Shown here piece after piece: positions 1 through 11,727 of a stretch of 64,000 nt of DNA. Origin of the DNA: Mikania micrantha (Eukaryota > Streptophyta > Magnoliopsida > Asterales > Asteraceae); the NCBI GenBank assembly GCA_009363875.1, contig CM018688.1, positions 59,497,001 to 59,561,000 on the forward strand, in the 5' to 3' direction. The notes beneath the pieces are model-generated. The model ran no database searches, was not told where the DNA came from, and saw only the letters and a list, made by a program, of their open reading frames with translations. The number at the start of each line of letters is the position of its first letter. Within the stretch, counting starts at the first letter, position 1. Position numbers and translations under genes: made by a program.

Positions 1-869
1 AACGGGTATCGATTTTTGATCGTCACTTTGTTCAGCTCTCTATAGTCGATACACATACGGAATGATCCGTCTTTCTTTTTCACAAACAAGACCGGTGCTC
101 CCCAAGGCGAGAAGCTCGGTCTGATAAATCCCTTGTCTAACAGTTCCTGCAACTGGTTAGACAGTTCCTGCATCTTCGTTGGTGCTAGTCGGTATGGAGC
201 TTTGGCAATCGGTGATGCTCCTGGTGTGAGGCCTATCTGAAACTCGACTTGTCTTTTCGGAGGTAGTCCAGGTAGATCCTTGGGAAATACTTCGGGAAAA
301 TCACAGACTACATCGATGTCCTCAATCTTCCTTTCTTTCTTCGGTGGTTCTGCAATAAGGGCTAGTATAGCAGTGTATCCCTTTTGTATGTACTTGTTGG
401 CCTTCATGCATGACATAATATTCAGAGGTACTCCCCGTCTTTCTCCCTGAATCGAGATCTGTTCTCCATTCTGCAACGTTACTCGTACGATCTTCTCGTT
501 GCATACGATCTCGGCTTGGTTTGCGGATAACCAATCCATTCCAACGACCACATCAAAGCTCCCGAGAGTTACCGGCATCAAATCGATTTCGAGTTCGTGA
601 TCCGCCAACACCATGACGCATCCTCGGAAGATGTGTTGTGTCTCAATCAGCTTACCGTCGGCTAACTCTACGGTATACTTATAGTCTAGCGGTGTTGGGG
701 TAATATCTAGTAATTTACTAAACTCACTAGATATAAAGCTTCTATCGGCACCTGTATCAAATAATATACTAGCATAAACATTATTTAAAAGAAACGTACC
801 GGTTACGATGTTGGGGTGTTCCTTGGCTTCCCCCGAGCCAATCACAAAAGCTCGACCCTTGGCCGCTCC
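1..869 (-). pseudogene. Gypsy-1 pol fragment: aspartic protease and N-terminal reverse transcriptase
   Basis: The minus strand reads open from the protease motif LFDTGADRSFI (about 730-770) through VVGMDWLSANQAEIVC (about 500-550) and DFPEVFP (about 270-290). It continues into the fingers region of reverse transcriptase, with LFVKKKDGSFRMCIDYREL at about 30-95. These are the usual markers of a Ty3/Gypsy gag-pol polyprotein, which matures gag and copies element RNA into DNA in cytoplasmic virus-like particles. The protease keeps its DTG triad. The reading frame is open to the window edge, so I cannot say whether the rest of pol is intact. Gag upstream is broken, so the polyprotein as a whole is probably dead. 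The upstream limit given here is approximate, because gag and pol are one ORF in this lineage. Confidence 0.85.
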
Positions 870-2073
870 ACCTCCGGCCTTCTTCAACTGAGGGCAATCC
901 CTCCTCATGTGTCCTGGCTTTCCACATTCATAACACCCCTTGAGAGTGTTTTGATTGTTGTTGTTGTTGTTCTGGTTGTAGTTGGGGTTGTGGTTGTTGT
1001 TGCTGGGGAATTTGGACTTGCAATCTTTGGCCATGTGGCCATGTCTTCCACACCGTAAGTAACGGTATCGCTCGCATTGGCCAGAGTGGTGGTAAGAACA
1101 TTTGTTGCACATAGGGTATTTTCCTTGGTACACACCCTTTCCCTTGTCATCGGGTTGGGTGGCGGTGAAAGCTCTTGTTGGTGCAGTTCGTGTTGTTGTC
1201 GGGATTGATGAGATTGGTGGTGGCTGGGTTCCCACTTCCTCTTTTGGCTTTCTTGAGGCTTCTGGTGTTCGCCTCGCTTGGGTAGCTTGCCCTGAGCCAC
1301 CGCTTGATCAGTAAGTTTGTGGGCTAGTCAAATCAACGGTTGAATGGTGGTGAGGTCAGACGCCGTCACCATGCTCTGAATTTACTCGGGCAGTCCGCTG
1401 ATGAACTGCTCGATCTTCTTATATTCCAGCGTCACCATTGCCGGGCATAGTTTGCACAACTCATGAAATCGAGTGCAGTATTGCTCGATCTCAGAGCCCA
1501 CCATCTTGAGGACCCAAAATTCAGCCTCTAGCTTCCTAATCTCATCACGAGGACAATATTCCTCTTGCAGTAGTCAGGTGAAATCAGTCCAGCTCATAGA
1601 GTTGGCACCGTCCAACCCCAAAGTTTGGACATGGGTATTCCACCATGTGAGGGCCGGTCCCTCCAGTGTACCGGTTGCATACTTAACCCGGTTTTCTTCA
1701 GCACATTCGCACATGGCGAATACAGACTCCACTTTCTCCACCCAGCGGAGCATTCCGACTGCTCCTTCAGTGCCCTTGAATTTGTGCGGGTGGCAGTTCA
1801 GGAAGGACTTGAAGGAACATCCGTTCCCATTGCTGCCGTTTGACCCTGTTTGTCAGAAACCAGTGTCGTGTGTTAGTATCGTGTTAGCTACTCTATGTCA
1901 GTCACGTTAGGGAAATTGTTAGTACCGTTGTTGTTTCCACTAGTTTCGCTATGTTGGCGACTTGCTTCATAGTCGGCAATCGCCTTGTTGACCCGTCGGT
2001 CAACCATCATTTTGATAACAGCGGCATCCAGTGTCCGCCTAGCAGGACGCGCGTACGGCCCTCTTCCCGCCAT
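870..2073 (-). pseudogene. Gypsy-1 gag (degenerate)
   Basis: The start is the ATG at 2073 (MAGRGPYARPARR), preceded about 10 bases upstream by a pyrimidine-rich stretch ending in AG. Conserved gag pieces follow: LTWWNTHVQTLG near 1620, EFWVLKMVGSEIEQY near 1500 and LPKRGEHQKPQESQKRKW near 1230-1290. An Asn-rich linker (about 950-1010) and a CCHC knuckle CYECGKPGHMRRDC (about 890-935) come next. A preceding Cys/His cluster ending GRHGHMAKDC lies at about 1020-1110 and seems to have lost one cysteine. The pieces are in more than one frame, with stops near 1888 and 1330, so at least two frameshift or nonsense events are needed. Gag would coat element RNA in the particle. This copy cannot make a full product. 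Confidence 0.75.
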
Positions 2074-2351
2074 GTATCTTTCTATACATAAGGGATAGAG
2101 TATTAGTTAGCACATGTTAGAGGGTTAGCCAATGTCATGTCGGATGTCATATCAAATGTTATGTTAGATGTCATGTCAGCAATCAACCATAGTCAGATCA
2201 TACGATAAATAAATCAAAATACCAATTTCATTAATACAAGCTTTGAAGTACAACGATTTTTCGAAAGATAATAGTAACATAAGTTTGTACGAGCACATCC
2301 CGCTCGTTTAGACAATATAAAAGAAAACATAACATAAAATAAACAGTACAA

Positions 2352-3082
2352 CTAGTCCGCATCTATGGTGACATGTGATATGTCGCTATCAGAATCTCCA
2401 TCAGCATCATCCTCCTCTGGATCCTCATTGGGATCGTCGTCAAAATCTCCTTCATCGAGATCCTCGGCCTCGAACTGCGGTGCGTCCTCGGGCGGTGGCT
2501 CAACTATGAACTGCTCGGCCCACGCGTTAAGCATGGCCTCGCTAGCTTGGACCATCGCCTGAGTCTCCTCGTTGGCGACCCGATTCTCCGTGATGCGTCC
2601 GTCATGCTCCTGCAGGACATCCACCATTTGCCCGTGCTGACTCATCAGCTGGGACACCTGGAGACGTAAGGTCTCCACCTGTGCTTCTTACCTGTCATTA
2701 TGCCTTTCAAGGCGGTCGTTATTCTCTCGAAGAACGCGGACCTCGTCTGATAACTCCCCGTTCCTCCAAATCTCACGTCGTGTGCACGCCACATGAGCCG
2801 CGAAGGCCTGCTCCAATGGCACCCCGAGCGGCGGTAATCGATGGCCTGTGGATGTATCGCCAGGATAACGATATGGAGGTACCCTCTCTCCGATAATCCA
2901 CTCCTGTATCATCGTAGGAAGCCATCCCCAATGCCGAGCTCGTGCTGCGTGTCGAGCTCATCTGTCCATCTCTGCGTCGACCTGTGCTATGATATCATCG
3001 ACTCGTCGTCGACTCTCCGCAGTCAAGTCGTCGGTCGCGGGCGCCTGCCCGGGTTCCTGCTGGTGTCTTCGTTGTTGGCCAT
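2352..3082 (-). pseudogene. Gypsy-1 pre-gag ORF (ORF0), coiled-coil with acidic tail
   Basis: An extra ORF lies between the primer-binding site and gag. It begins at the ATG at 3082 (MANNEDTSRNPG) and continues, after a probable 1-base slip near 3030, through TDDLTAESRRRVDDII. In the final segment (2912-2352) a run of heptad-like charged residues (EVRVLRENNDRLERHNDR, then METLRLQVSQLMSQHGQMVD) is followed by an Asp/Glu-rich tail (about residues 60-105 of the last piece). An in-frame TAA at 2688-2690 splits it. Gypsy-2 has an ORF in the same place with similar composition, so this is a family trait rather than chance. Related N-terminal extensions are common in annotated Asteraceae Ty3 polyproteins. 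Function is unknown; the coiled coil suggests self-association. Confidence 0.6.
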
Positions 3083-3224
3083 TCCTGTAAGTCACAAGTT
3101 AGTAAACAACAGTTTAACATAAGCAATAATATCATCAATGTGCCAGTTCTATGTGTAGTGTCTAAAGTTGAGCAATGGCTATAGTCTAAGTTTACTACAT
3201 GCAAACCTAGTTCTCTATAACCAA

Positions 3225-3237
3225 GGCTCTGATATCA
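3225..3237 (-). other. Gypsy-1 primer-binding site
   Basis: On the minus strand the sequence is TGATATCAGAGCC, three bases inside the LTR end at 3241. It differs at one base from the usual plant TGGTATCAGAGCC, which pairs with the 3' end of initiator Met-tRNA to prime minus-strand DNA synthesis. Its place fixes the LTR boundary and the element orientation. Confidence 0.85.
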
Positions 3238-3240
3238 GTC

Positions 3241-4516
3241 TGTCACACCCCCAAATTCCCACTCGTGGTGTCAATCCACGTGGGTGTGACGTGGCCAGAA
3301 TCACAGCTCAAGGTCATATATAACACCTCTATATGCGTTTACAAATCCCATGTTTGACACATACACATGACAAAATAGTTTGCAGCGGAAAATGATATAA
3401 TAAGTTAAGCAGCGGAAAATAATATTGTCATAACATGCAGCGGAAAGTTAAGAATGTTAGACATCACATTGTTTAGAAATTTCATAACCAATAAATATTG
3501 TTTTCAAAAGACACAACAGAATGCATGCGGTTCCTAAAGCTCATCTCTTAAAATGTGCATCATGTTCCATGCGCAGCTAGTTACCTGAGAATACAAGTTT
3601 GAAAAAGTGTCAACACAATGGTTGGTGAGTTCACAGGTTTTGATATACATATTGTAATAAAAGTGTGTCATGCGGTTTATCAAATGTTAGTACCGAGCCC
3701 TAGGCTCCAAGTGTCAGTGCGTCACTACCGAACTAGACCTGTTTGTCCTTGCCGCCACTGTGTCTCGTACACAGAGTAAATTAGGTCAGAGTTTGCACGG
3801 GTTATGACACCCGGTCAACATTGTGCCCTGTGGGGTTGGTCATACCCTAATGGATCCATCCAAATCTACCACGTTGTTCGTACATTAACGGTAAGACTTT
3901 GTGAGGACTTGTTACGAGTTCAACACTTAATGTTTGTCTAATAAACCAGCATACACAAAAATGTTTGTACAGTAATAAATGTTTGACTCGATGTAACTAG
4001 TATTCTCCCCCTATTTAAAAGCGTTTGAAAAAGAGTAAAGAGGGGCCATAAACTCACCTTAGTGAAGTAAATCGAATGTAAGCGTAAGCTCCTGCGTAAC
4101 TGCACGTCGGTCACCGGCAACCTATATCGTATACCGTTTTGTTAGTTTGTGTAAGTGACCGTGCTAGTGTTCGTGTTAGTGCTCGTGTTTGTGCCCAACA
4201 ACCCTTGGTTGTTCATGTTTGTCCGTGTCGGTCCACAATGACCGTGTTTGCTCGTGTTGGTCCAGAGTTGACCGTGTTTGACCGTGTTGGTCCACAATGG
4301 CCGTGTTTGACCGTGTCAAGTCAACGACCCGTTGGTGAACCGTGTGACGGTTGTGAATCGTGTAGCAAATTTGTAAGTGCTCGTCGAGTGCAAAACGCGC
4401 AAGTCGCGTCTATGGACAACTTACTATTGATAGTAAGTTTCCATTTATGGAAAGTTCACAAAGCATAATGGTTTTAGAGTTCTAGCATGCTCGTTAGTCC
4501 TACGTGATCATGTTAA
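3241..4516 (-). repeat. Gypsy-1 5' LTR, 3' segment (left of Copia-1)
   Basis: This is the 3' (PBS-proximal) segment of the 5' LTR. It ends TGTGACA in element orientation, abutting the PBS. It holds the conserved block ACTCACCAACC...GTTGAC at 3609-3632 (minus), followed by a pyrimidine-rich run and CAG|GTAA at 3585. It joins 12715-14377 once Copia-1 and one target duplication are removed, giving an LTR of about 2.9 kb. At 4140-4330 there are imperfect repeats of GACCGTGTT/GTCCGTGTTGG type. No coding capacity. Confidence 0.85.
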
Positions 4517-5496
4517 TGTTAGGTTTTGTAGATGTTTATCAAAGCCATATTAACCATTTAACATGTAAAACGCAGCGGAGTTTATATCAAAAACCATTTT
4601 GAGTTTAGTTAGTTTATGCATCATATACATTTGATTAAAACAAAACCCATGAACAAGGATCTTTATATGGAAGAACATACTATCAAAACATTCAAGAACA
4701 CCATTAATTACCTCTTAGAACACGTGAAGAATGAAGGTAAAGATGATGATTTGAATGCTAAGTCTTCAACCAAGAAAACCTCAAGCTTGTATACCCAAAG
4801 CCACCAACAACCACCCTTGAATGCTAGGATTCAACAACACAAATTTCAGCTTTTAAAACTTCTTTAAGTTGCTGAAAATCTGCTCCTTTTTTGCTGTTTT
4901 TGCCGAAAAAACAAGGGAGAAAAAGAGATAAAGATGCTCTTGTACTTGAGGGAAAAAAAAAAACTTGCATGGGGCTTGCTTGTATGTTTATATAAGTATC
5001 TTTAAAACCATTGGGAGGGGTTTATGGCAGCCCCTTTTTGCTGAAAATTCTGCCCCAATGGAAGGGGCTTGCTTGCCATGATTTCCAACCCATTTGTTTT
5101 AAATTAATACCCAAAAGTAAATTTGTAACACTTACAAAATTATATTGTATTTACAACTAACTTTAACATGACACTAATTAAAACCAATTTAATTAATTTG
5201 TAATACATTACAAGTCATGTTACATTTTTATAAATGTTACTTAACCATTAAATAACAATTATAAAATTATCTCTCAAAATAAATAAACCCATGTTATTTA
5301 TTAATTTCTTAAGTGCATCTTATTTAGAAAAGCATTTTTCTAAATGTTCTTAGTGTTGTTATTTATTTAACTGATCAAATCCATAAATAAATATTGCAGG
5401 TGTTTGTCTAGCTTGTTATTGGGTATGACCCGACTTGGATCATATCACACTAGCCACATCAATTTAATATGTATCTTGGGCAGACCGAATCCTACA
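4517..5496 (-). repeat. Copia-1 3' LTR
   Basis: This LTR is on the left but is the 3' LTR, because the element reads leftwards. It matches 11728-12709 along its whole length with scattered single-base differences and a few small indels. An 83-codon antisense ORF (4616-4867) is present in both LTRs. It shows no domain and probably only reflects LTR identity. Confidence 0.93.
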
Positions 5497-6264
5497 ATCT
5501 CCCACTTGGACAAGATTCATAGAAGATTGATGCAAGCAGCAAATAACGCCTAGCAACGGTTTGCTACCCCTAATGTATATGACTAAGTGCCATTCAATAA
5601 CATCATCCTCTTCAAGTACCTTACTTGAATATGATTTAGGTGAATCAATCATTTATCCTTTTGTTACAGATGTCATGTTAAATCCTGGATACATAGAGTT
5701 GTCATTCTCCGACGATTTAACTTTAACAGGCCTTAGACATCTTACTCTCAACGAATAAGAGGAACAAATTCCATCTTGACTACATACGTCTCCCACAATC
5801 ACCTTGTATCATACCTGAACTCAACCTTATGTACTGCCATGTTTCAGAACAACAAAGTACTAAGTCAAAGTACAATACTTGGTGAATATCAAGACCCAAT
5901 ATGTATCTCAAGTCTGAGGACACAATGATATTCGCCTTTACTCAATATTTCTTATGACTAATCACAAAGATTCCATGAAGAAATATTTGAGAGTGGGCCA
6001 GTCCTATATCTATATCCCATAGATATCAATGAACCTTGGCAGCAACCTCTTGCTCTATATTCATACCTTGTGAATATCAACCAATCCAAGTTTATAATAG
6101 TCTTACATTCATAGTTGTTCCCACAAATATGACCGACTACGGACGTTTAGAATAACTCATTTATTCATGGATTTAAACATGCTAAAATGGAACAGTAAAT
6201 GAAAATTATAACCATATAATCAAGTCAAATTACATAAGTTCTGATATCCAAATACAAAATTTAA
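5497..6264 (-). other. Copia-1 3' untranslated region and polypurine tract
   Basis: The polypurine tract reads AAGTGGGAGA just inside the LTR on the minus strand (about 5497-5508) and primes plus-strand DNA synthesis. The remaining ~750 bases up to the RNase H stop at 6265 hold no recognisable domain. I see nothing else in them. Confidence 0.75.
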
Positions 6265-6651
6265 TCAACTCCAATCACTAGAATATCGAAGTCCTAAGGA
6301 ACAAGTATGACTTTCATGCTTTGTCCTTTCAAGGAGCTTCGTGAATGGATCCGCAATGTTTTGATCGGTGTGAACTTTGCGAATACATATCTTTCCCTTT
6401 TCAACTTCATCCCTTATGTAGTTGAACCTCCGTTCGATGTGCCGAGTCTTTTGATGAGCACGAGGTTCCTTGATTTGAGCAATGGCCCCTTCGTTATCAC
6501 AAAAGATCTCTATGGGGTCTTGAATGGTAGCAACAACCCCTAGATCGGCAATGAACTTCCTTAGCCATGCAGTTTCTTGAGCTGCCAATGAAGCGGCGAT
6601 GTATTCTGATTCTAATGTAGATAGTGCCACTACATCTTGCTTTGAGCTCTT
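6265..6651 (-). pseudogene. Copia-1 RNase H
   Basis: This is the final domain of the copia polyprotein. After the stop at the end of NGGAVS (a tryptophan codon in relatives) the frame continues with SSKQDVVALSTLESEYIAAS, LRKFIADLG, FCDNEGAIAQIKEPRAHQKT and the end motif HTDQNIADPFTKLL. These are the typical copia RNase H signatures, including the conserved E of ESEYIA and D of CDN. The domain degrades the RNA strand during reverse transcription. It ends with the stop at 6265. The domain itself is intact, but the stop upstream separates it from RT. Confidence 0.88.
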
Positions 6652-8061
6652 CTAAGAGACCGCTCCTCCATTCATAATGAAGACATATCCCGACTGTGAT
6701 CGTGAATCATCTCGATCAGTTTGGAAACTCGCATCCGTGTAACCCTTTACAACGAGTTCCTCCTCACCAGATCCATATATTAAGAACATATCCTTAGTGT
6801 TTCTAAGGTATTTCAAAATACTTTTAACAGCCATCCAATGACTATTACCAGGATTCTGTTGATATCTACTTGTCATGCTTAGAGCACATGACACGTCCGG
6901 CCTTGTACATATCATTGCATACATGATGGATCATATAGCAGATGCATACGGGACTCCATTCATTCTTTCTTGCTCAACCTTTGAACTAGGGCATTGAGAC
7001 GTGCTCAATATAGTCCCCTTTTGAATAGGTACTAAACCTTTCTTAGAATTTTCCATGTTGAACCTTTTCAAGACTTTGTCAATGTATGCACTTTGGTTTA
7101 AACCTATCAACCGCCTTGATCTATCCTTATTAATCTTTATTCCCAAAATATAGGCGGCTTCACCAAGATCCTTAATGGAAAAACAGCTTCCAAGCCAGGT
7201 TTTTACACCTTCCAAGGTTGGAATGTCATTTCCAAATAGTAGAATGTCATCGACATATAATACAAGGAAAGTAATGATGCTCCCACTAGCCTTTTTATAT
7301 ACACAAGCTTCGTCATCGTTTTTGATGAAGCCAAATTTCTTTACTTCATCATCAAAACGATGATTCCAACTTCTCAATGCTTGTTTCAATCCATAGATTG
7401 ACTTCTTTAACTTACATACCTTATTTGGATGTTTGGGATCGACAAAACCTTCAGGTTGTTCCATATGGACATCTTCCTCAAGATATCTATTAAAGAAAGC
7501 GGTTTTGACATCCATTTGCCAAATCTCATAGTCATAATATGCAGCTATGGCAAACAATATCCTGATAGACTTTAGCATTGCCACAGGCGAGAAAATTTCA
7601 TCATAATCAACACCTTGAGTTTGAGTGAAACCTTTTGCTACAAGTCTAGCTTTATAAGTATCCAAGTTTCCATGCATATCGGTTTTCTTCTTGAAAACCC
7701 ACTTACTTCCAACTACCTTGGATTTAAGAGGTGGTGTAACCAATTCCCAAACTTGGTTATCATACATGGATTGCATCTCAACGTTCATGGCTTCTTGCCA
7801 TTTGTCAAAATCAGGTTTTGACATTGCATCACGGTATGTGGTTGGTTCATCGGAATCCACCACATAGCATCCATCCATGAAAAATCCATATCTCTCAGGA
7901 GGAACACTAATTCTACCAGATCTGCGAACATTTTGTGTATCTTGATCATCCACATGATCATTCTCAACATCCTCATGTTGATTGCTAGTATCAACCAAAT
8001 GTGTATCGTCTTGTGAATCTTGAACCTCTTCAAGTTCCACTGTTCTTCCACTAGTTCCTTC
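6652..8061 (-). pseudogene. Copia-1 reverse transcriptase
   Basis: Two pieces in the same frame are separated by a TGA at about 6929. The first (8040-6931) begins with an acidic linker. It then carries WVFKKKTDMHG (about residue 114), KARLVAKGFTQTQGVDYDE (130-148), WQMDVKTAFFNRYLEEDV (174-191), SIYGLKQALRSW (214-225) and the catalytic YVDD (262-265). The second (6924-6652) has the thumb/connection region MYAMICTRPDVSCALSM and GYTDASFQTDRDDSRSQSGY. RT copies the element RNA. The catalytic aspartates are present. The stop at 8062 also separates this part from integrase. Usually AFLNG is found where this copy has AFFNR. Confidence 0.9.
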
Positions 8062-9204
8062 CTAAAGGAACTTAGTTTCTAAGAACTCTGCCTTTCGAGC
8101 AATAAACACTTTCTGCTCTGTTGGATCATAGAAATAATATCCCATACAATCTCTAGGATATCCAACAAAGATACACTTAGTGGATCGGGCTTCCAGTTTG
8201 TTTTGAGTGTATTGCTTAGGATAAGCCTCACACCCCCAAACTTTTAAATATGACAATGATGGAACCTTTCCATGCCATATTTCGAAAGGTGTCCTTTCCA
8301 CTTTCTTGGTTGGGGCCATATTTAAAATACGGGCCGCGGAGAGCAAAGCGAAACCCCAAAATGATAGAGGTAGTGTACTTCTAGCCATCATAGATCGAAC
8401 CATATCCAATAGAGTCCGATTCCTCCTCTCAGACACACCATTATGTTGTGGTGTTCCAGGTGGAGTAAGTTGTGAGACAATCCCACAACTTCTAAGATAC
8501 TCTTGAAATTCACTACTTAGGTATTCACCTCCTCTATCGGTACGAAGAATCTTGACCGTTTTGTTGAGTTGATTTTCTACTTCATTTTTGAAGATTTTGA
8601 ACATTTCAAAAGATTCATGTTTGTGCCTTAACAAGTACACATACCCATAACGACTATAGTCGTCGGTAAAGGTAATGAAGTATCTTTCACCATTCCTAGT
8701 CATCGGTTTAAAAGGTCCACATACATCTGAATGTATGATCCCTAATAAATCTTTTGCCCTTTCATTAGTCTCACTAAAAGGGGCCTTTGTCATCTTACCT
8801 TGTAAACAAGACTCGCATACATCAAATGAATCATTTTCATTTGTTTTTAAAAGACCATTCTTTTGAAGTTTTTGCATGCGATTTTTGTTTATGTGTCCAA
8901 GGCGACAATGCCAAAGATAGGAATCACTCAAATCTAATTTGACCCTTTTGGTGGTAGCTTGGTACATTGAGCTATCATATGTTGTGTTATCATGAACCAA
9001 TTCATAAATACCATTGCAAGGCATAGCCTTAAAATAAAACACATGATTTAAAGAAACATGGATATCATTGTCAACAAACTTGAAATTAAAACCACATTGT
9101 CTTAAACGGGAAACAAAGATAATGTTCCTAGTCAAACTAGGAGCATACAAAACATTCTTTAAAATAACTTCCAAACCACTTGGAAGCTTCAAAATATAGT
9201 CTCC
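8062..9204 (-). pseudogene. Copia-1 integrase (with end of protease)
   Basis: Same frame as gag, after a TAA at 9205. Counted from the first methionine (9192), the zinc-binding H95, H100, C126 and C129 of the integrase N-terminus are present (WHCRLGH, CESCLQGK). The catalytic core has D156 (HSDVCGPF), D219 (RTDRGGEY) and E255 (NGVSERRNRT), with 35 residues between the last two, the canonical D,D(35)E spacing. TPQHNG precedes the glutamate. The segment before residue 90 corresponds to the protease/integrase junction. Integrase inserts the DNA copy into the chromosome. All key residues are intact. The ORF stops at 8062, upstream of RT. Confidence 0.92.
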
Positions 9205-10269
9205 TTAGGCTTCAACATGAACCATTGCTCCATTGCCCATGAAGAGACTAATTTCCCCTTTGCTGTAATGCTTACTTCTTTTGAACCCCTGCAACAAATT
9301 GCAAATATGAGTTCCACATCCGGTATCCAATACCCATGTGTTAGAAGAAATAATATTTAGCTCAACATGTATCATAAAAGTCATACCTGAGGTTTGCCCC
9401 GCATCCCTCTTGGTTCTCAACTCTTTGAGATAGACCGGACAGTTTCGTTTCCAATGGCCTATCTCACCACACTCAAAACACGGATCATTTTTAGCAACCT
9501 TTTGCTTCTTTTCTTTGGGTTCCACTTTAGCCTTACCCTTCCCTTTCTTTTTAACGTGTCCCTTCCCTTTGGCAACACTTGCCTTGGGGTCGGGGTGGTT
9601 CCTTTTCTTACTACCACCCTCATTGATCGTTAGGACCGGTAAAACCTTTTTACCCATGCCCGCCTCGGCCGTTTTGAGCATTGCATGAAGCTCACCAATG
9701 CTTTTGTCCCATCCATTCATATTATAATTCATAACAAAGGTTTCAAACCTTTTGGATAGAGAGTTAAGGATCAAATCCGTAGCTAACTCAGTGGAGACAC
9801 GGCAGTTAAGTCTCTCGAGGCGATCAATGTGGCTTTTCATCTTGAGAACATAAGATGAAACTGATTGGGTCTCGTCCATCCGACATGCATGAAGTGCTCG
9901 AACCGTTTCGAACCGTTCCACCCTAGATTGTTGTTGGAACATTTCCTTCAACTGGGTGATCATATCATAAGCATTGTGGTTCTCAAAGTCCTTTTGTAAA
10001 TCGAGAGTCATACTCGCCAACATTAGACATAAGACTTGCACGGAGTCCTCGACGTACTTGACCCAATCGTTAAAGGCCTCCACGTTATCCTCATCGGGTT
10101 GATCGGGAATGGGATCGTCTAACACATAGGACTTCTTTTCTTGCTTGAGAACGATTCTCAAGTTTCGGTACCAATCCGTGAAGTTCCCATTGTTAAGACG
10201 TTCCTTCTCGAGGATGGTTCTTAGTGATAAGTTATGGACGGTCGGGATTGCGTTGTTGTTGTTTGCCAT
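9205..10269 (-). pseudogene. Copia-1 gag and protease active site
   Basis: 354 codons from the ATG at 10269 (MANNNNAIPTVHNLSLRTIL). The N-terminal part carries the copia gag pattern (GNFTDWYRNLRIVLKQEKK; LNSLSKRFETFVMNYN). A Lys-rich basic linker leads to one CCHC knuckle, CFECGEIGHWKRNC (about 9437-9480). The protease motif VLDTGCGTHIC sits at about 9305-9340. The frame ends at a TAA just after MGNGAMVHVEA, so gag plus the protease active site are made without the rest of pol. Some copia lineages separate gag from pol by translation. Here the stop falls inside the protease domain, so it is more likely a mutation than a regulated site. Confidence 0.9.
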
Positions 10270-11710
10270 CTACAATTTTACAAAGTTCAATTTTAGTATT
10301 TTTAATATCAATGTATTTTAATTATTAATACCCTTTTATGTTTCATAGACAATTAATAATTAAAATGTAGAATCCAACGTTATATTTAAATATCGGTTAG
10401 GTGACCTTTATCCCTTTATTTAAATTAACAAGGTAGTCAACGTTTGACAATTGTAACCTATTACAATTTCTAGTGTATGGGATCGGTTTTAAACATCTTA
10501 TGTTTTGTTTGGCATGTTTATCCCATCAACACCGTTTGTACGTCATGCTTCGGTGATCCTAATGCATGATTTCCAAATCAAGTCGTCCTACTTAAACACA
10601 CGTGTGATTTTACAAATACAAGTAGTTAGGTGACCTTTATCCCACAAATACGGTAATTTCACCTCAACTTCACAAGTTTCGGCATTTATGGTTAGGTGAC
10701 CTTTATCCCATAAACGAGTTACAAGTGAATCGAGTGTTGTTTAAAAGGATGGTGTTAAAACTTGTTTTGTAAAGGGTTTTTATAGTTTCTAAAATTCTAG
10801 TTTTTAGAAAAACCTTTTATACCATACTATTTGTATGCATTCAAATGCATGGTATTTTATAAAAAAACAATTTTTATGATTCCTTTTAATAAAACTCATT
10901 TTTATTAAATCATTAACCCTTAATAAACTCATTTTATTAATTCCTTTAATGATTTTTATAGAACCAATTTTATGCTTGTTTTATTTTAGTTGTTTAACTA
11001 GTTTATGCAATTTTTCAATTAAAAGTCAAACTCATCCAAACAACCAAATAATCAACCAAACATAAAATATAAGTGCATAACCATAGCCAACTATTTTGAC
11101 AACACTTGCTTGCCATAACAAGTGTGTCAAAAGGTCATTCCTAAGGGTAAAACATGACACAATGTTGTGTTGATGAACTCCCACTTGAACTTGCATCCAA
11201 ATGCTTCAAGTGACCCTTTTGTGTTGTGATTTCTCCATTTTCTTTAGGCACCTTCTTGGTCATCCAAATCAGCCCCAAAGTACAATTACATAGAAAAATC
11301 CTAATACATTTTTCTAGAAAAATAAAGTGCAACTAATCTATTTATTACATGCCAAATGAAACAAATAAATTACATCCTTTATTTCAACTAAATAAAATCA
11401 CAACCACAAATATTCAAACACAAGGTCATGGCTAGGTTTATGCACTAAAATACATCCAAATGCATATACCAAAAAAAAACGTAAACATGGTCCCTTTTCT
11501 AACCCAAAATTTCGGCCAACATAAACCAAATCCAAGTGGGTTTTTGTCCAAACAAACAAACCATCTCATGATTTTAATTTTTCAAGATTCTTACATGCAT
11601 ATAAAATAATATCTTGAAAAACAAAGGGATTTCCATGTGTGAAATTTCCAACCCACTTTTTATTAAAAAGGACCCGAAAATTTCGATTTTTGAAGCATGT
11701 ATCCATATAA
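10270..11710 (-). other. Copia-1 5' untranslated leader
   Basis: About 1.4 kb between the PBS and the gag ATG, AT-rich and without a supported ORF. A repeated phrase GTGACCTTTATCCC occurs at least three times between 10400 and 10710 with small changes. Copia leaders usually carry the RNA packaging and dimerisation signals; I cannot identify these by eye. Confidence 0.7.
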
Positions 11711-11726
11711 CCGGCTCTTGATGCCA
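11711..11726 (-). other. Copia-1 primer-binding site
   Basis: On the minus strand TGGCATCAAGAGCCGG lies one base inside the 5' LTR. It resembles the initiator Met-tRNA complement TGGTATCAGAGC with changes, and fixes the right LTR as the 5' one. Confidence 0.8.
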
Positions 11727-11727
11727 T

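Noticed and set aside
905..1300. 131-codon minus ORF with poly-Thr tail
   Set aside because: Only its first part is gag; the Thr-rich end is the Asn-rich linker and knuckle read in the wrong frame.
4616..4867. 83-codon ORF present in both Copia-1 LTRs (also 11827-12078)
   Set aside because: It is antisense to the element, has no domain or composition of a protein, and is conserved only because the LTRs are recent duplicates.
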